A stretch of DNA of 64,000 bases from Altererythrobacter aquiaggeris (GCF_037154015.1 NZ_JBANRL010000001.1:1674001-1738000); one strand, 5' to 3'; positions 53,877 through 64,000 are shown, numbered from the stretch's first letter. Made by a program: numbers and translations. Notes: generated from the sequence alone by a model not told the origin.

Positions 53877-54626
53877 ATGACGACCCGAACAGCGGCGGTC
53901 TACCGCATGGTAATGGAGGACCATGTCTGTCCCTATGGCATCAAGACGGTCGATCTTCTCAAGCGGCAAGGTTTCGAGGTCGACGATCATCACCTGACCA
54001 GCAGGGAGGAAACCGACGCATTCAAGGACAAGCACAACGTCGAGACCACCCCGCAGACCTTTATCGAAGACAAGCGCATTGGCGGCTATGACGATGTCCG
54101 CGAGTTCTTCGGCAAGAGCCGTTCGCAGCCAGAGGAAGGCGAGACCAGCTATCAGCCGGTCTTTGCGATTTTCGCGGTCGCGCTTCTGCTCGCGCTCGGA
54201 CTGAGCTGGGCTTTTTTTGATAACCTCTTCACTGTCCGGGCCGCCGAATGGTTCGTGAGCCTATCGATGACCCTGCTCGCCGTTCAGAAGCTTCAGGACG
54301 TGCGCAGTTTCTCGACGATGTTCCTCAACTACGACCTACTCGCACGGCGCTGGGTGCCCTATGGCTTCGTCTACCCGTTCGGCGAAGCCGCTGCCGGCAT
54401 TCTCATGACCGCGGGCGCGCTGACTTGGCTTTCTGCTCCGTTGGCATTGTTCATCGGCACCGTCGGCGCTGTCAGCGTCTTCAAAGCGGTCTACATCGAC
54501 AAGCGTGAGCTCAAATGCGCCTGCGTGGGCGGCAGCAGCAATGTGCCGCTCGGCTTCGTCTCGCTGACCGAAAATCTGTTCATGATCGGAATGGGTCTGT
54601 GGATGGGCGCGAAGCTTCTCGCATGA
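53877..54626 (+). CDS. Glutaredoxin domain fused to a MauE/DoxX-type membrane domain
   Basis: 249 residues from ATG 53877 (GGAG 7 bp upstream; the ATG at 53865 is also in frame). Residues 1-~80 are a glutaredoxin: HVCPYGIKTVDLLKRQGFEVDDHHL ... TTPQTFIEDKRIGGYDDVREFF, with one active-site Cys (CPYG). Residues ~100-249 are a four-helix MauE/DoxX-like membrane domain ending RELKCACVGGSSNVPLGF. A membrane-bound thiol-disulfide system for metal or cysteine handling is likely. The channel gene overlaps by ATGA. Confidence 0.82.
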   Translation: MTTRTAAVYRMVMEDHVCPYGIKTVDLLKRQGFEVDDHHLTSREETDAFKDKHNVETTPQTFIEDKRIGGYDDVREFFGKSRSQPEEGETSYQPVFAIFAVALLLALGLSWAFFDNLFTVRAAEWFVSLSMTLLAVQKLQDVRSFSTMFLNYDLLARRWVPYGFVYPFGEAAAGILMTAGALTWLSAPLALFIGTVGAVSVFKAVYIDKRELKCACVGGSSNVPLGFVSLTENLFMIGMGLWMGAKLLA

Positions 54627-55036
54627 TCACCGCGCTCCTTCTCGCCGTCCTTCTGTTCCTCTCGGCTGTCGCTTCGCACCTTGCCATTCTGGGTGTCGGT
54701 CACCGGCTTCTCGACCGGCGCCGCGATACGCTGGCAAAGCTTGCCGTTTCGCTGCTCGTGCTCGCGTCGCATTTTCTGGTCGCGATCCTTTTTGCAGCAG
54801 GTTTCTGGCTGGGCGCGCAATGGGGCCTGGGAGGTTTCGACAAGGCGCCTTCCATGGACTGGATGGACTACTTCTATTTCTCGCTCATCAACGTGACCAC
54901 ACTGGGCCTGGGCGACATTTATCCGACCGAGCACCTGAGAGTTCTGGCCGGCGTCGAGGCCCTCACCGGCTTCGCTCTCATCAGCTGCTCGGCGCAGCTA
55001 TTCTGGACCATGATGCAAAAAGGAGAAAAAGCATGA
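54623..55036 (+). CDS. Two-helix ion-channel family protein
   Basis: 137 residues from ATG 54623 (ATGA overlap). Two membrane helices around a pore loop: FYFSLINVTTLGLGDIYPTEHLR, where TLGLGD stands in for the potassium-channel filter TVGYGD (Tyr to Leu). It lacks a regulatory domain. The changed filter makes potassium selectivity uncertain. Probably forms a tetramer with a proton- or metal-stress role. Followed by the DUF305 gene (ATGA). Confidence 0.72.
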   Translation: MITALLLAVLLFLSAVASHLAILGVGHRLLDRRRDTLAKLAVSLLVLASHFLVAILFAAGFWLGAQWGLGGFDKAPSMDWMDYFYFSLINVTTLGLGDIYPTEHLRVLAGVEALTGFALISCSAQLFWTMMQKGEKA

Positions 55037-55560
55037 CTGAAAAGACGACCCACTCGGACAAGGGAGGGGGCGGCAGCTACTGGCGATTCATGGCCATGGT
55101 GTCGACCTCGACCGTGATCATGTTCTTCCTGATGTATGCCAACACCTTTACCGTCGATGATCTTTTCTGGAGCGAAACGCGCTTCTGGATGATGTTTGTC
55201 ATGGGCGCGATGATGATGGTTGTCATGCTGCTCTTCATGTGGGGCATGTACAAGGACCGGACCAAGAACTTCATTATTCTGGGCGTCGGCGCCTTCGTGT
55301 TCGCCCTCGCGCTGTGGCTGGTGCGCAGCCAGACCACCGTCGACGATACCGAATATATGGCAGCGATGATCCCGCACCACTCGATCGCGATCATGACCAG
55401 CGAACGCGCGAGCCTGAAGGATCCTCGCGTGCGCGAACTCGCTCAGGCCATCATCGTCGCCCAGCGCCGCGAAATCGCCGAGATGAAATATCTCATCGAC
55501 GATATCGAACAGAACGGTCCTCGGACCGAAGAACGCCTGCCCGAGGAGATGCAGCCATGA
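55033..55560 (+). CDS. DUF305 membrane protein
   Basis: 175 residues from ATG 55033. Three membrane helices (MAMVSTSTVIMFFLMYANTF, WMMFVMGAMMMVVMLLFMWGMY, FIILGVGAFVFALALWLV) with many Met, then the DUF305 signature MAAMIPHHSIAIMTSERASLKDPRVRELAQAIIVAQRREIAEM. DUF305 is a ferritin-like helical domain frequently found with copper genes; the His pair PHHS may bind metal. It overlaps the following lipoprotein gene by ATGA. Confidence 0.88.
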   Translation: MTEKTTHSDKGGGGSYWRFMAMVSTSTVIMFFLMYANTFTVDDLFWSETRFWMMFVMGAMMMVVMLLFMWGMYKDRTKNFIILGVGAFVFALALWLVRSQTTVDDTEYMAAMIPHHSIAIMTSERASLKDPRVRELAQAIIVAQRREIAEMKYLIDDIEQNGPRTEERLPEEMQP

Positions 55561-56045
55561 ACAAGATAGCTTTCACGGCGCTCATCGCGCTACCGCTTGC
55601 CGCCTGCAATTCGAACACCGCTCCGGGCAACGACCGCGAAGCCCAGCTCGACCCGCCTGCCACTGCCGCGCCGATCGAGGATGCGGCCAGTGCACTGGCA
55701 AATGTTGACCCGGGCCTCATGCTTCCCGGGACCATGAATGACGCGGACCTTGCTGCTCTGGGCGCAGGACAGGCCTGCCAGTTCCGCCTGACCGAAGTGG
55801 CCTTTCCCTCATTTGTCTATGACGGTGACGGGAGCGGAGCGATCAAGATCAATGGCAAATTGATCCCCGTCGCTTCTGATGGTCCCGGTAGCTATTCGAA
55901 TGGCGAGCTTCGGATCAAAACCCGTATGTTGGATGGTGAAGGCGATGCGGGCTTGCAAATGCAGGAGATGATCGTCGCAGCGCCAAGAGCCAAGGATGAA
56001 TTCGGCTTTTGGGGCTATACCACCTGTCCGGCTGAAGGAGCCTGA
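55557..56045 (+). CDS. Lipoprotein of unknown function
   Basis: 162 residues from ATG 55557 (ATGA overlap with DUF305). Lipobox ALPLAACNS; the mature part shows a beta pattern with GQACQFRLTEVAFPSFVYDGDGSG and ELRIKTRMLDGEGDAGLQMQEMIVAAP, and one cysteine pair (QACQF ... YTTCPAE). No family recognised. Closes the operon from 53877. A hairpin lies after its stop. Confidence 0.7.
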   Translation: MNKIAFTALIALPLAACNSNTAPGNDREAQLDPPATAAPIEDAASALANVDPGLMLPGTMNDADLAALGAGQACQFRLTEVAFPSFVYDGDGSGAIKINGKLIPVASDGPGSYSNGELRIKTRMLDGEGDAGLQMQEMIVAAPRAKDEFGFWGYTTCPAEGA

Positions 56046-56121
56046 AACTGGCAGGGCGCACGGGCGGGCCACCGGCTACCCCATGCGCCCGCGCCTCCTC
56101 CGTTCGTCGCCCCCGCCAGTT
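56046..56121 (+). terminator. Long imperfect hairpin after the lipoprotein gene
   Basis: AACTGGC at 56046-56052 pairs with GCCAGTT at 56115-56121, with inner GGGCG/CGCCC pairing and a TTTT run starting within the right arm. It lies in the 93-bp gap before the NAD(P)-binding gene. Confidence 0.45.
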
Positions 56122-56138
56122 TTAACAGGAACAAGCAG

Positions 56139-56843
56139 ATGACTGATACGAGGCCCATCGCTGTCTTCGGGGCGGGCGGGAAGACCGGCACCGAGCTATT
56201 GAGGCGTGCCCTTGCCTCGGACATACCGATCCGCGCCTTCGAACACACAGTGCCTGGATCAGACGAGCGGGTGGGCGACTTCGAATATATCGAATGCGAT
56301 GTGCTGTCGGACGATTTCGCGGGCGATCTCGATGGCTGCCGCGCGGTTATCTCGACGCTCGGTGTCGCTTTCGGTCCGGGCAATGCGATGGATCCACCGC
56401 CGCTCTATACCGATGGCACGCGCAACCTGCTCGAGGCGATGGCACAGACGAAGATCGACCGCATTGCCGTGATCTCCGCTGCCTTCGTCGAACATCAGTC
56501 GAGCGTCCCGGCGTGGTTTGAACTCACCGCCAAGCCTGCATTGTTCAATATACTCGAGCAGATGCGCGCCATGGAAGCGATGCTCAGCGACGCCCAAGGC
56601 ATCAAATGGACGGCCGCACGACCGGGCTGGCTGCTGGATGAGCCTTACACCGGCGATGCCGTCATTACGGACGAACGCTTGGCAGAAGGCTGTTTCCGCT
56701 GCCGTCATGCTGATCTCGCGGCGAGCCTGCTCGATTTCGTGTGCGAAGATACCTGGATCAACGCAAAGCCTGCCATCGGCAGGCCCGAAGCCGAACATTT
56801 CGAAAGTCCCGCCGCCATCAAGGCCGAACTCGGGATCGATTGA
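56139..56843 (+). CDS. NAD(P)-binding NmrA/SDR-like protein
   Basis: 234 residues, atypical SDR: IAVFGAGGKTGTELLRRALASDIPIRAFEHT (nucleotide site), YIECDVLSDDFAGDL, AVISTLGVAFGPGNAMD and DRIAVISAAFVEH. The C-terminal IKWTAARPGWLLDEPYTG is as in NmrA-type proteins; no YxxxK catalytic pair is clear. Role in metal stress is not visible; could be a redox sensor or flavin-type reductase. Confidence 0.8.
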   Translation: MTDTRPIAVFGAGGKTGTELLRRALASDIPIRAFEHTVPGSDERVGDFEYIECDVLSDDFAGDLDGCRAVISTLGVAFGPGNAMDPPPLYTDGTRNLLEAMAQTKIDRIAVISAAFVEHQSSVPAWFELTAKPALFNILEQMRAMEAMLSDAQGIKWTAARPGWLLDEPYTGDAVITDERLAEGCFRCRHADLAASLLDFVCEDTWINAKPAIGRPEAEHFESPAAIKAELGID

Positions 56844-56914
56844 GCGCCGTATAATTTTGCGATTTGTGACAGGCCCGCACGTTGCAAGTTGTGAGCAACA
56901 GACAAGGAAATCGT

Positions 56915-58264
56915 ATGTTTCTGGAGAAAATCAAAACCCCTGGCCTCTCGCACCTTTCCTATATCATCGGCTCGGGCGGACAGGCAGCGGTCATCGATCC
57001 GCGCCGGGACTGCGAGATCTATGTCGGAAAGGCGCGGGCCGAAGGACTGGAGATAACGCACATCTTCGAAACCCATCGCAATGAGGATCTGATCAGCGGC
57101 TCGCCGATCTTGGCCGATTTGACAGGAGCCAAGGTCTATCACGGGCCCAACGCGGCAGGCGAGATCGTTTTTGCCAATACCGCACGCGAGGGCGATTGTT
57201 TCGAGCTGGGTCAATTGCGGATCGAGGTGCTGGAAACACCTGGACACACCGACGATCATCTCGCTTTCATCATCCATGACGGCGAATATTCCGAGGGACC
57301 GGTCGGCGTCTTTACCGGCGATGCCCTGTTTGTCGGCGATGTCGGGCGCACCGATTTCTATCCCGAGCGCAAGGAAGAGGTCGCAGGCCTTCTGTTCGAC
57401 TCACTGCAGAAACTTTGCGGCCTCGGCGATCAGGCGATTATCTACCCGGCGCATGGTGCGGGCTCGGTCTGCGGGTCGGGAATGGCGGATCGGGAATTCT
57501 CGACAATCGGCCACGAGCGACGCAACAACCCTCGCCTGCGCATCTCCGACCGCGACGAGTTCATCAAGGCGAAGGTGGCAGAACACCACCACCAACCTCC
57601 CTATTTCCGGCTGATGGAACGGCTTAACCTCGAAGGGGCCGATGCCGCGCCGCGGGTCATACGACCAAGGCGCTTAGGGCTGGGAGAGCTTGACGAGATC
57701 GAAGCCGATCACTTGGTCGATGTGCGCGAGCCGCTCGCCTACGCTGCCGGCCATCTGCCGGGTGCCATGTGCCTTCCGGTGGGAATGATACCGGCCTTTG
57801 CCGGATGGTTTCTCAGTGAAGGCGACAGGATCGCCCTCATCGCTTCCGAGGAAGACCAGCTAGCCCAGGCCATGGCCCATCTGGTGCGTATCGGTCTCGA
57901 TAATGTTGTCGGCGGCTATGTCGGCGTGGTTCCAGCTGCCGCACAGGGCAAAGCGATGCGCAGCATTCCCATGATCGGCACAAAAGAAATCGCGCGCAGG
58001 CTCGATCAAGACAGCGGCGAGTGGACCTTGCTCGACGTGCGCGACGCGGACGAACGGCAAGTAGCAAGGATCGACGGGTCAGCACATATCTATGTCGGTG
58101 AGCTCAACACGCGGTGGGAAGATCTCGACCGCGACCGCCATTACACGCTGATGTGCGCGAGCGGTATGCGGGCGAGCGTTGCTGCGGGCTGGCTGGCAAG
58201 CCAGGGCTTCAAGCGCCTCGACATCTATCTCGGCTCCATGGGCGCTTGGAAAAAACGCGTATAG
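56915..58264 (+). CDS. MBL-fold protein with two rhodanese domains (persulfide dioxygenase-like)
   Basis: 449 residues from ATG 56915. Residues 1-~240 are a beta-lactamase-fold domain with GHTDDH (~120) and FTGDALFVGDVGRTDFY, but the first metal motif, usually THxHxDH, reads ETHRNEDLISG, losing two ligands. Residues ~265-345 and ~360-449 are rhodanese domains; the first has no active-site Cys (ALIASEED), the second has one (LMCASGMRAS). Related to ETHE1/PRF proteins that oxidise persulfide. ETHRNED-type variants occur in other homologues, so it may be a known subgroup. Confidence 0.85.
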   Translation: MFLEKIKTPGLSHLSYIIGSGGQAAVIDPRRDCEIYVGKARAEGLEITHIFETHRNEDLISGSPILADLTGAKVYHGPNAAGEIVFANTAREGDCFELGQLRIEVLETPGHTDDHLAFIIHDGEYSEGPVGVFTGDALFVGDVGRTDFYPERKEEVAGLLFDSLQKLCGLGDQAIIYPAHGAGSVCGSGMADREFSTIGHERRNNPRLRISDRDEFIKAKVAEHHHQPPYFRLMERLNLEGADAAPRVIRPRRLGLGELDEIEADHLVDVREPLAYAAGHLPGAMCLPVGMIPAFAGWFLSEGDRIALIASEEDQLAQAMAHLVRIGLDNVVGGYVGVVPAAAQGKAMRSIPMIGTKEIARRLDQDSGEWTLLDVRDADERQVARIDGSAHIYVGELNTRWEDLDRDRHYTLMCASGMRASVAAGWLASQGFKRLDIYLGSMGAWKKRV

Positions 58265-58279
58265 CTGAAGTTTGGCCTC

Positions 58280-60610
58280 TCAGACTTCGAGGCGCAGACC
58301 CCGCAGCCGCAGCGCATTGCCTATCACCGATACGGAAGAGAGGCTCATGGCTGCGGCCGCAATCATCGGGCTGAGCAGCACTCCGAAGAAGGGATACAGC
58401 ACGCCTGCCGCGACCGGGATGCCGAGTGTGTTGTAAGCGAAGGCGAAAAACAGGTTCTGCCGGATGTTGCGCATCGTCCCACGCGACAGCACGATGGCCT
58501 GCACCACTCCTGTCAGGTCGCCGCGAACCAGCGTCACGCCGGCGCTTTCGATTGCGACATCGGTGCCGGTGCCCATGGCAATGCCGACATCGGCGGCGGC
58601 CAGTGCAGGCGCATCGTTGATCCCGTCCCCTGCCATGCCGACGCGGCGACCTTGCGCTTTCAGCTCTTCGATCTTGCGGTGCTTGTCTTCGGGCGAGACA
58701 TTCGCATGCACTTCATCGATTTTCATTTCGCGCGCGACCGCTTCGGCAGTGCTGCGGCTGTCGCCCGTCAGCATAACGACCCGGATGTCGCGCTTGTGCA
58801 GCGCCGCAATAGCCGCTGCGCTGGTAGGCTTGATCGGATCGGCCACCGCGATAAGGCCTGCCGGCCGGCCATCGAACGCAACGAACATCACCGTCTGACC
58901 CTGCTTGCGACCATTTTCGGCCGAGCCCAGCCAGGCCTCGTCATTGATCCCGACGCGCCGCATCATCTTCTCATTTCCGATCGCAACACGGCGGTCCTGG
59001 ACGTTGGCTTCAACGCCTTCCCCAGTCGTCGAAGCGAGATCCGTGGCATTGGCAGGAGAAACGCCGCGCGTCCGCGCGCCCTCGACAATGGCATAGGCCA
59101 GCGGATGTTCGCTCCCCATTTCGACACCTGCCACCGCAGCCAGAAAATCGCTTTCCTTGATGTCATCTGCCGGCGTCACCGCCACCAAATCGGGTTTGCC
59201 CATCGTCAGCGTGCCGGTCTTGTCGACCACCAGCGTATCGATTTTCTCGAGTGTCTCCAGCGCCTCGGCATTGCGGATCAGAATCCCGTGCTGGGCACCC
59301 TTGCCTGTGCCCGTCATGATCGACATCGGCGTAGCGAGACCGAGCGCACAGGGACAGGCGATGATCAGGACTGCAATGGCATTGACCAGCGCATAGGCAA
59401 GCGCTGGTGCGGGCCCCCAGATTCCCCATACCACGAAGGTGGCGATGGCTATCACCACCACCGCAGGCACGAACCAGCCCGCCACCTGATCTGCCAGTCG
59501 CTGGATCGGTGCGCGGCTGCGCTGCGCCTCGGCCACCATCTGGACGATCTTGGACAGCATCGTGTCTTTGCCCACACCGGTCGCGCGCATGACGAACCCG
59601 CCAGTCTGGTTGACCGTGCCGCCAATGACTGTGTCGCCAGCCTGTTTGGCGACCGGCAGCGGTTCGCCGCTGATCATGGATTCGTCGATGGCGCTCGATC
59701 CCTCTTCGATCTCGCCATCGACCGGAACCTTATCGCCCGGTCGAACGCGCAGACGATCGCCTGTGGCCAGCTGGTCGAGCGGCACCTCGCGCTCATCGCC
59801 GGAGCCGAAGATCTTGACCGCGCTGGGCGGCGCCAATTCGAGCAATGCGCGCAAAGCGCTCGAGGTCGAGCCTCTTGCCTTGAGCTCGAGGACCTGTCCG
59901 AGCAAAACGAGTGTGGTTATGACCGCTGCCGCCTCGAAATAGATCCCGACCCGTCCCGAATGGTCGCGGAACGCCGCAGGGAACAGATCGGGCGCGACCG
60001 TCGCCACCACGCTGAACAGATAGGCGATGGCAACGCCAAACCCGATCAGCGTGAACATGTTGAGATTGCGCGTCTTGAGCGACTGGACGGCCCGAACGAA
60101 GAACGGCCAGGCTCCCCAAAGAACAACCGGTGTGGCAAGGGCAAACTGCGCCCATTGCGCCCAGGCAGGTTCGATCAGCCGGTCGAAACTGAGCCCCGGT
60201 GCCATGTCGCTCATCGCGTAGACGAACAAAGGCAGCGTGAGCAGCGCGCTCCACCCGAACCTACGCCGCATGTCGACCAGTTCGGGATCGGGGCCATCGT
60301 CTAGCGAAACCGTTTCCGGTTCGAGCGCCATGCCGCAAATCGGGCATGAACCCGGCCCGGGCTGGCGGATTTCAGGGTGCATCGGGCAGGTGTAGATCGT
60401 GCCTTCGGGCACATCCTCGACCGCGTCGAGATGCGCGCCCGAGAGATAGAGCTCGGGATCGGTGACGAACTTGTCGTGACATCGCGGCGAACAAAAATAG
60501 TGCTCGGCCCCCGCATGCTTCGCGATATGCTCTGCTCCGTCGATCGCTACGCTCATGCCGCAGACGGGATCGATGGCGGTGCCTTCGAGCAAGCTTGCGT
60601 CCGTGCTCAT
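58280..60610 (-). CDS. Copper-translocating P-type ATPase with YHS and metal-binding N-terminus
   Basis: 776 residues. Residues ~12-60 are a YHS domain ([23 protein letters not shown]); ~72-98 a heavy-metal-binding zinc-ribbon-like piece ([24 protein letters not shown]). P-type motifs: SGEP 314-317, CPC 419-421 in the transport helix, DKTGTL 463-468, SEHP 500-503 and [11 protein letters not shown] near 650. The CPC motif and these N-terminal domains fit the CopF/CopA1-type Cu(I) exporters. It pumps copper out of the cytoplasm. Convergent with the MBL-rhodanese gene. Confidence 0.93.
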   Translation of the reverse strand: MSTDASLLEGTAIDPVCGMSVAIDGAEHIAKHAGAEHYFCSPRCHDKFVTDPELYLSGAHLDAVEDVPEGTIYTCPMHPEIRQPGPGSCPICGMALEPETVSLDDGPDPELVDMRRRFGWSALLTLPLFVYAMSDMAPGLSFDRLIEPAWAQWAQFALATPVVLWGAWPFFVRAVQSLKTRNLNMFTLIGFGVAIAYLFSVVATVAPDLFPAAFRDHSGRVGIYFEAAAVITTLVLLGQVLELKARGSTSSALRALLELAPPSAVKIFGSGDEREVPLDQLATGDRLRVRPGDKVPVDGEIEEGSSAIDESMISGEPLPVAKQAGDTVIGGTVNQTGGFVMRATGVGKDTMLSKIVQMVAEAQRSRAPIQRLADQVAGWFVPAVVVIAIATFVVWGIWGPAPALAYALVNAIAVLIIACPCALGLATPMSIMTGTGKGAQHGILIRNAEALETLEKIDTLVVDKTGTLTMGKPDLVAVTPADDIKESDFLAAVAGVEMGSEHPLAYAIVEGARTRGVSPANATDLASTTGEGVEANVQDRRVAIGNEKMMRRVGINDEAWLGSAENGRKQGQTVMFVAFDGRPAGLIAVADPIKPTSAAAIAALHKRDIRVVMLTGDSRSTAEAVAREMKIDEVHANVSPEDKHRKIEELKAQGRRVGMAGDGINDAPALAAADVGIAMGTGTDVAIESAGVTLVRGDLTGVVQAIVLSRGTMRNIRQNLFFAFAYNTLGIPVAAGVLYPFFGVLLSPMIAAAAMSLSSVSVIGNALRLRGLRLEV

Positions 60611-60749
60611 CGCTCTTCCTTTCTCACTCTACAGCAGACCTCTTACAGCCTTGTGCCGAATACCTTCGAATTGCCGTCACGATACCAGATTCCGGTCGCC
60701 CCGCATCTCATTGGGCGGCACCAGGTTTGCCAGGCACCACCCAACCGAC

Positions 60750-61133
60750 TCACTGCTTCGTGATCGACGTGATCACATTGCCTTCAGAACCAGTACGAAA
60801 TTCAAAGGCAATTCCCTCACCGACGCTTACTTCGCTGCGCAGTTGTTCATCGGCTTCAAACGCCATGGTCATTGCAGGCCATTCGATCGCCGGGACCGGA
60901 CCGTGGTCGACGGTTATCGTGCCCGCTTCGGCATCGATTGCAGTAACCGTGCCCTCTGCGCTGGCGGTTTGCATCTCGCTGCCAGGTTCCATCATCGGCA
61001 TATCTTCGCCGTCCATCATCATTTCATTCTCTGCCATCGGCATGTCGTTCATCTCGGCAGTGTCTTGGCCAGAATCGCAGGCCGCCAGCGCCAGCGGGGC
61101 GGCCAATAGGCTCATGAGGGTTGTGGTACGCAT
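60750..61133 (-). CDS. CusF-like copper-binding lipoprotein
   Basis: 127 residues. Lipobox [10 protein letters not shown], a Met/Glu-rich stretch ([24 protein letters not shown]), then a CusF-type OB-fold domain: [35 protein letters not shown]. The W and two Met of EWPAMTM are the CusF copper site, with a His in VDHGP. It should carry Cu(I) in the periplasm to CusA. Its start overlaps cusA's stop by 22 bp. Confidence 0.88.
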   Translation of the reverse strand: MRTTTLMSLLAAPLALAACDSGQDTAEMNDMPMAENEMMMDGEDMPMMEPGSEMQTASAEGTVTAIDAEAGTITVDHGPVPAIEWPAMTMAFEADEQLRSEVSVGEGIAFEFRTGSEGNVITSITKQ

Positions 61134-64000
61134 TCTTCTTCTCCTTGGGGTTGGGTTGGCCGTTCGGGCCGGGGGCGCCGCATCAACAAATATGCGGCGG
61201 GGATAACGAACATCGAAAGCAGCGGCGCGGTGATCATGCCGCCCACCATCGGCGCGGCGATGCGGCTCATGACCTCCGAACCTGCGCCGGTTCCAATGAG
61301 GATAGGGAAGAGACCGGCAAGAATGACGGCCACGGTCATCGCCTTGGGACGCACGCGCAGAAGAGCACCCTCCCTGATGGCTTCGCCCACGCCGTCCGCA
61401 TCGAGGGCACCGCTGCGCCGGGCCAGCGCAGACTTGAGGTAGATCAGCATGATGACGCCGAACTCGGCAGACACACCGGCAAGCGCAATAAAACCCACCG
61501 ATGTCGCAACAGACTGGTTGTAGCCCATCAGATAGAGCAGCCAGAAGCCGCCGGTGAGGGCAAAGGGGAGTGTGCCCATAACAAGTAGCGCTTCGTCGAA
61601 GCGGCGGAAGATCAGGTACAGCAAAACGAAGATGATGCCGAGCGTCGCGGGAACGACGACCTGCAACCGCTCATTGGCGCGGGTGAGATATTCAAACTGG
61701 CCCGCGTAAGAGATGCTCACACCGGCAGGCAGATCGACGCCCTCTGACACCGCCTCCTGAAGATCGCTTACGACCGAAGTAAGATCGCGCCCGCGCGTGT
61801 CGACATAGACCACGCTGATAAGACGGCCCTGCTCATTCTTGAGCATGGGGGGGCCATCGCTGACGCTCACCTGCGCTACGGTGCCGAGCGTAATTTGCTG
61901 GCCAGAGGGGGTTAGCAAAGGCAGCGCGCGCAGTTCTCCGAGACTGTCGCGGATCTCGCGCGGATAGCGGACATTGATAGGATATCGCGCCAATCCTTCG
62001 ACTGTCCGTCCGATATTCGCGCCGCCGATCGCGCCTGACACAATTTGCTGAACATCGGCGATATTCAGCCCGAAACGCGCCGCAGCGACCCGGTCGATGT
62101 CCACATCGACATAGCGGCCTCCCGAAAGACGCTCTGCCAATGCGGAGCTGACGCCAGGAACCTGTTTTGCGACATTCTCGACCTGCAAAGCTACGCGCTC
62201 GATTTCGGCAAGGTCCTCGCCGGACACTTTCACGCCGATCGGGCTTTTGATACCGGTCGCGAGCATATCGATGCGGTTGCGGATCGGGGGCACCCAGACA
62301 TTGGCGAGTCCCGGCACCTGCACAGCACGATCGAGCTCGTCGACGAGCTTCTCTGGCGTCATGCCCGGCCGCCAGTCTTCGCGCGGCTTGAACCGGATGG
62401 TTGTCTCGAACATCGTGAGCGGCGCGGGGTCGGTCGCTGTATCGGCCCGCCCCGCTTTTCCGAAAACGGTGTCGACTTCCGGTACGGATTTGATCAGTCG
62501 GTCCGTCCGCTGAAGCAATGCGGACGCTTCACCAGGAGACAGGCCAGGCAGAGCGCTCGGCATGTAGAGGAGATCGCCTTCATCGAGCGGGGGAAGAAAT
62601 TCTCCTCCAAGACGGGTGAACGGGATCAGCGCTGTAAGGAATACCAGTCCGGCCACAACCAAAGTGGTTTTCGGTCGGCGCAGTACCCAATCAAGACCGG
62701 GCCGGTAGGCGTTGGTCAGCAAGCGATTGAGGACGTTGGTGTCCTCCTTGGGTATCTTCCCGCGGATCAGCCAGCCCATCAGAACGGGAACCAGCGTCAC
62801 CGACAGAATGGCGGCCGCCGCCATGGCATAGGTCTTGGTAAAGGCCAGTGGGGAGAAGAGCCGCCCTTCCTGCGCCTGCAGAGTAAACACCGGCAGGAAC
62901 GATAGGGTTATGATCAGGAGGCTGAAAAACAGCGCTGGCCCCACCTCTTTCGATGCGTCCGCAATCAGTTTCCAGCGCTCATCGTTGGACATCTTCTCGT
63001 CGGGATGGTCCTCTTCCCAATGCTCGATATGCTTGTGCGCGTTCTCGATCATGACGATGGCAGCGTCGACCATCGCGCCGATTGCGATGGCGATGCCGCC
63101 CAAGGACATGATGTTCGCATCGACCCCCTGGAACCGCATCACGATAAAGGCCGCCAGCACCCCCAATGGAAGCGTGACGATCGCCACCAATGCTGATCGC
63201 ACATGCCACAGGAACAGTGCGCAAACGATCGCGACGATGATAAATTCGGCGATGAGTTTTCCGGTCAGGTTTTCGATCGAGGCGTCGATCAGCTTCGAAC
63301 GATCATAGGTCGTGACAATCTCGACCCCTTCAGGAAGACTGGCCTGGAGCACGTCGAGCTTCTCTTCGACAGCCGCGATCGTTGCCCGCGCATCCTCGCC
63401 TTGTCTAAGCACAACAATACCGCCTGCGACTTCGCCTTCGCCATTGAGTTCGGCGATTCCTCGCCGCATTTCGGGGCCAAGCTGGATCGTGGCGATATCG
63501 GATAGAGTAACCGGTATACCGTTCCCGACTGATTTGAGAGGGATCTGCCGGAAGTCGTCGAGAGACGTGAGATAGCCTGAAGCGCGGACCATAAACTCGG
63601 CCTCGCCCATTTCGACCACCGATCCGCCAGCCTCTTGATTGGAAGCTTGTATGGCGCGCACGACATCGCTGTAAGTGACGCCAAGCGAAGCCATGCGATA
63701 AGGCTCCAGGACGACCTGGTATTGCTTGACCATGCCGCCGACGCTGGCGACCTCTGCGATGCCCGGAATGGTCTGCAGCTCATAGCGCAAGAACCAGTCC
63801 TGAAGGCTCCGAAGGCCAGCAAGGTCGCTGTTCCCCGTTCGGTCAACCAGCGCATATTCGTAAATCCAGCCCACGCCCGTCGCGTCCGGCCCGAGCGAGC
63901 TGGTCACTCCGTCGGGCAATTCGTTTTGCACCTGGTTGAGATATTCGAGCACGCGCGAACGCGCCCAGTAGAGGTCCGTCCCATCCTCGAAGATCACGTA
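61112..64000 (-). CDS. cusA: Copper/silver RND efflux pump CusA, partial (N-terminus beyond right edge)
   Basis: The minus strand is open from the right edge to the stop at 61112 (962 residues), lacking about the first 85 of ~1050. Visible: RND motif regions [35 protein letters not shown] (TM4-type carboxylates), [37 protein letters not shown], and [30 protein letters not shown]. The Met-containing sequence and the CusF neighbour fit CusA, the heavy-metal HME-RND class. It expels Cu(I)/Ag(I) from the periplasm. Confidence 0.93.
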   Translation of the reverse strand, partial: YVIFEDGTDLYWARSRVLEYLNQVQNELPDGVTSSLGPDATGVGWIYEYALVDRTGNSDLAGLRSLQDWFLRYELQTIPGIAEVASVGGMVKQYQVVLEPYRMASLGVTYSDVVRAIQASNQEAGGSVVEMGEAEFMVRASGYLTSLDDFRQIPLKSVGNGIPVTLSDIATIQLGPEMRRGIAELNGEGEVAGGIVVLRQGEDARATIAAVEEKLDVLQASLPEGVEIVTTYDRSKLIDASIENLTGKLIAEFIIVAIVCALFLWHVRSALVAIVTLPLGVLAAFIVMRFQGVDANIMSLGGIAIAIGAMVDAAIVMIENAHKHIEHWEEDHPDEKMSNDERWKLIADASKEVGPALFFSLLIITLSFLPVFTLQAQEGRLFSPLAFTKTYAMAAAAILSVTLVPVLMGWLIRGKIPKEDTNVLNRLLTNAYRPGLDWVLRRPKTTLVVAGLVFLTALIPFTRLGGEFLPPLDEGDLLYMPSALPGLSPGEASALLQRTDRLIKSVPEVDTVFGKAGRADTATDPAPLTMFETTIRFKPREDWRPGMTPEKLVDELDRAVQVPGLANVWVPPIRNRIDMLATGIKSPIGVKVSGEDLAEIERVALQVENVAKQVPGVSSALAERLSGGRYVDVDIDRVAAARFGLNIADVQQIVSGAIGGANIGRTVEGLARYPINVRYPREIRDSLGELRALPLLTPSGQQITLGTVAQVSVSDGPPMLKNEQGRLISVVYVDTRGRDLTSVVSDLQEAVSEGVDLPAGVSISYAGQFEYLTRANERLQVVVPATLGIIFVLLYLIFRRFDEALLVMGTLPFALTGGFWLLYLMGYNQSVATSVGFIALAGVSAEFGVIMLIYLKSALARRSGALDADGVGEAIREGALLRVRPKAMTVAVILAGLFPILIGTGAGSEVMSRIAAPMVGGMITAPLLSMFVIPAAYLLMRRPRPERPTQPQGEEECVPQPS

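Noticed and set aside
58652-60304. Long plus-strand frame opposite the copper ATPase
   Set aside because: Antisense shadow with Arg/His-rich composition; the ATPase motifs on the other strand are unmistakable.

Overview
This GC-rich window looks chromosomal or megaplasmid DNA from a sphingomonad-type alphaproteobacterium (Erythrobacteraceae/Sphingomonadaceae). The indications are two sphingomonad-style TonB-dependent receptors, a DUF6356-type small protein, dense ATGA-overlap operons, and a copper island of the kind seen in marine sphingomonads. No rRNA, tRNA, CRISPR or intact mobile element was seen.

Region 1 (1 to about 41.8 kb) is a compact catabolic island. It starts with a partial MmgE/PrpD gene and a divergent HutC/UTRA GntR regulator. 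Five divergent or head-to-tail promoter regions follow (about 6.6, 11.65, 12.45, 25.4 and 41.26 kb), all carrying copies of one palindrome with core TTGTCCGGACAA. These eight sites appear to control about 41 genes: acyl-CoA steps (three CaiB/BaiF CoA-transferases, acyl-CoA dehydrogenase, MaoC hydratase, CitE/HpcH lyase, LeuC/LeuD-like hydro-lyase, HMG-CoA-lyase-like enzyme); ring or amide chemistry (two PuuE/imidase-type deacetylase-fold proteins, an isochorismatase-fold amidase, two nitrilase-fold proteins lacking the cysteine); oxidation (amine-oxidase-type flavoprotein, FAD_binding_4 oxidase, aldehyde dehydrogenase, MDR reductase, two PuuD/CopD-like membrane proteins, cytochrome c); uptake (two TonB receptors, two MFS carriers, a YeiH-type protein); and several little-known proteins (DUF1838, two DUF3598-like, two DUF1330-like, four VOC, DUF6356). 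Several of these are exported. I infer a pathway that imports a bulky nitrogen-containing compound, oxidises it in the periplasm, opens a cyclic imide or amide to a half-amide, removes ammonia to give a substituted maleate-type diacid, hydrates it, activates it with CoA and cleaves it to central metabolites. The substrate is not known. Many functions occur in pairs, as if two halves of one molecule were treated in parallel.

A roughly 220-bp junction (41.80-42.02 kb) with a 12-bp-spaced repeat of AATACCCCCA separates the catabolic island from Region 2.

Region 2 (42-64 kb) is a copper/heavy-metal resistance island: metal-binding lipoproteins, DUF2231, PepSY, CopB, CopA multicopper oxidase, a CnrYXH-like anti-sigma/sensor/ECF sigma circuit, a methyltransferase, DUF411, DUF5676, an APC transporter, a glutaredoxin-MauE fusion operon with a channel and DUF305, an MBL-rhodanese protein, a Cu P-type ATPase with YHS domain, a CusF-like protein and CusA (cut by the right edge). 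Four promoters with a shared TTGAGGG-N16-CGTA pattern lie upstream of copA, the anti-sigma operon, the methyltransferase operon and the APC gene, and are probably read by the local ECF sigma factor.
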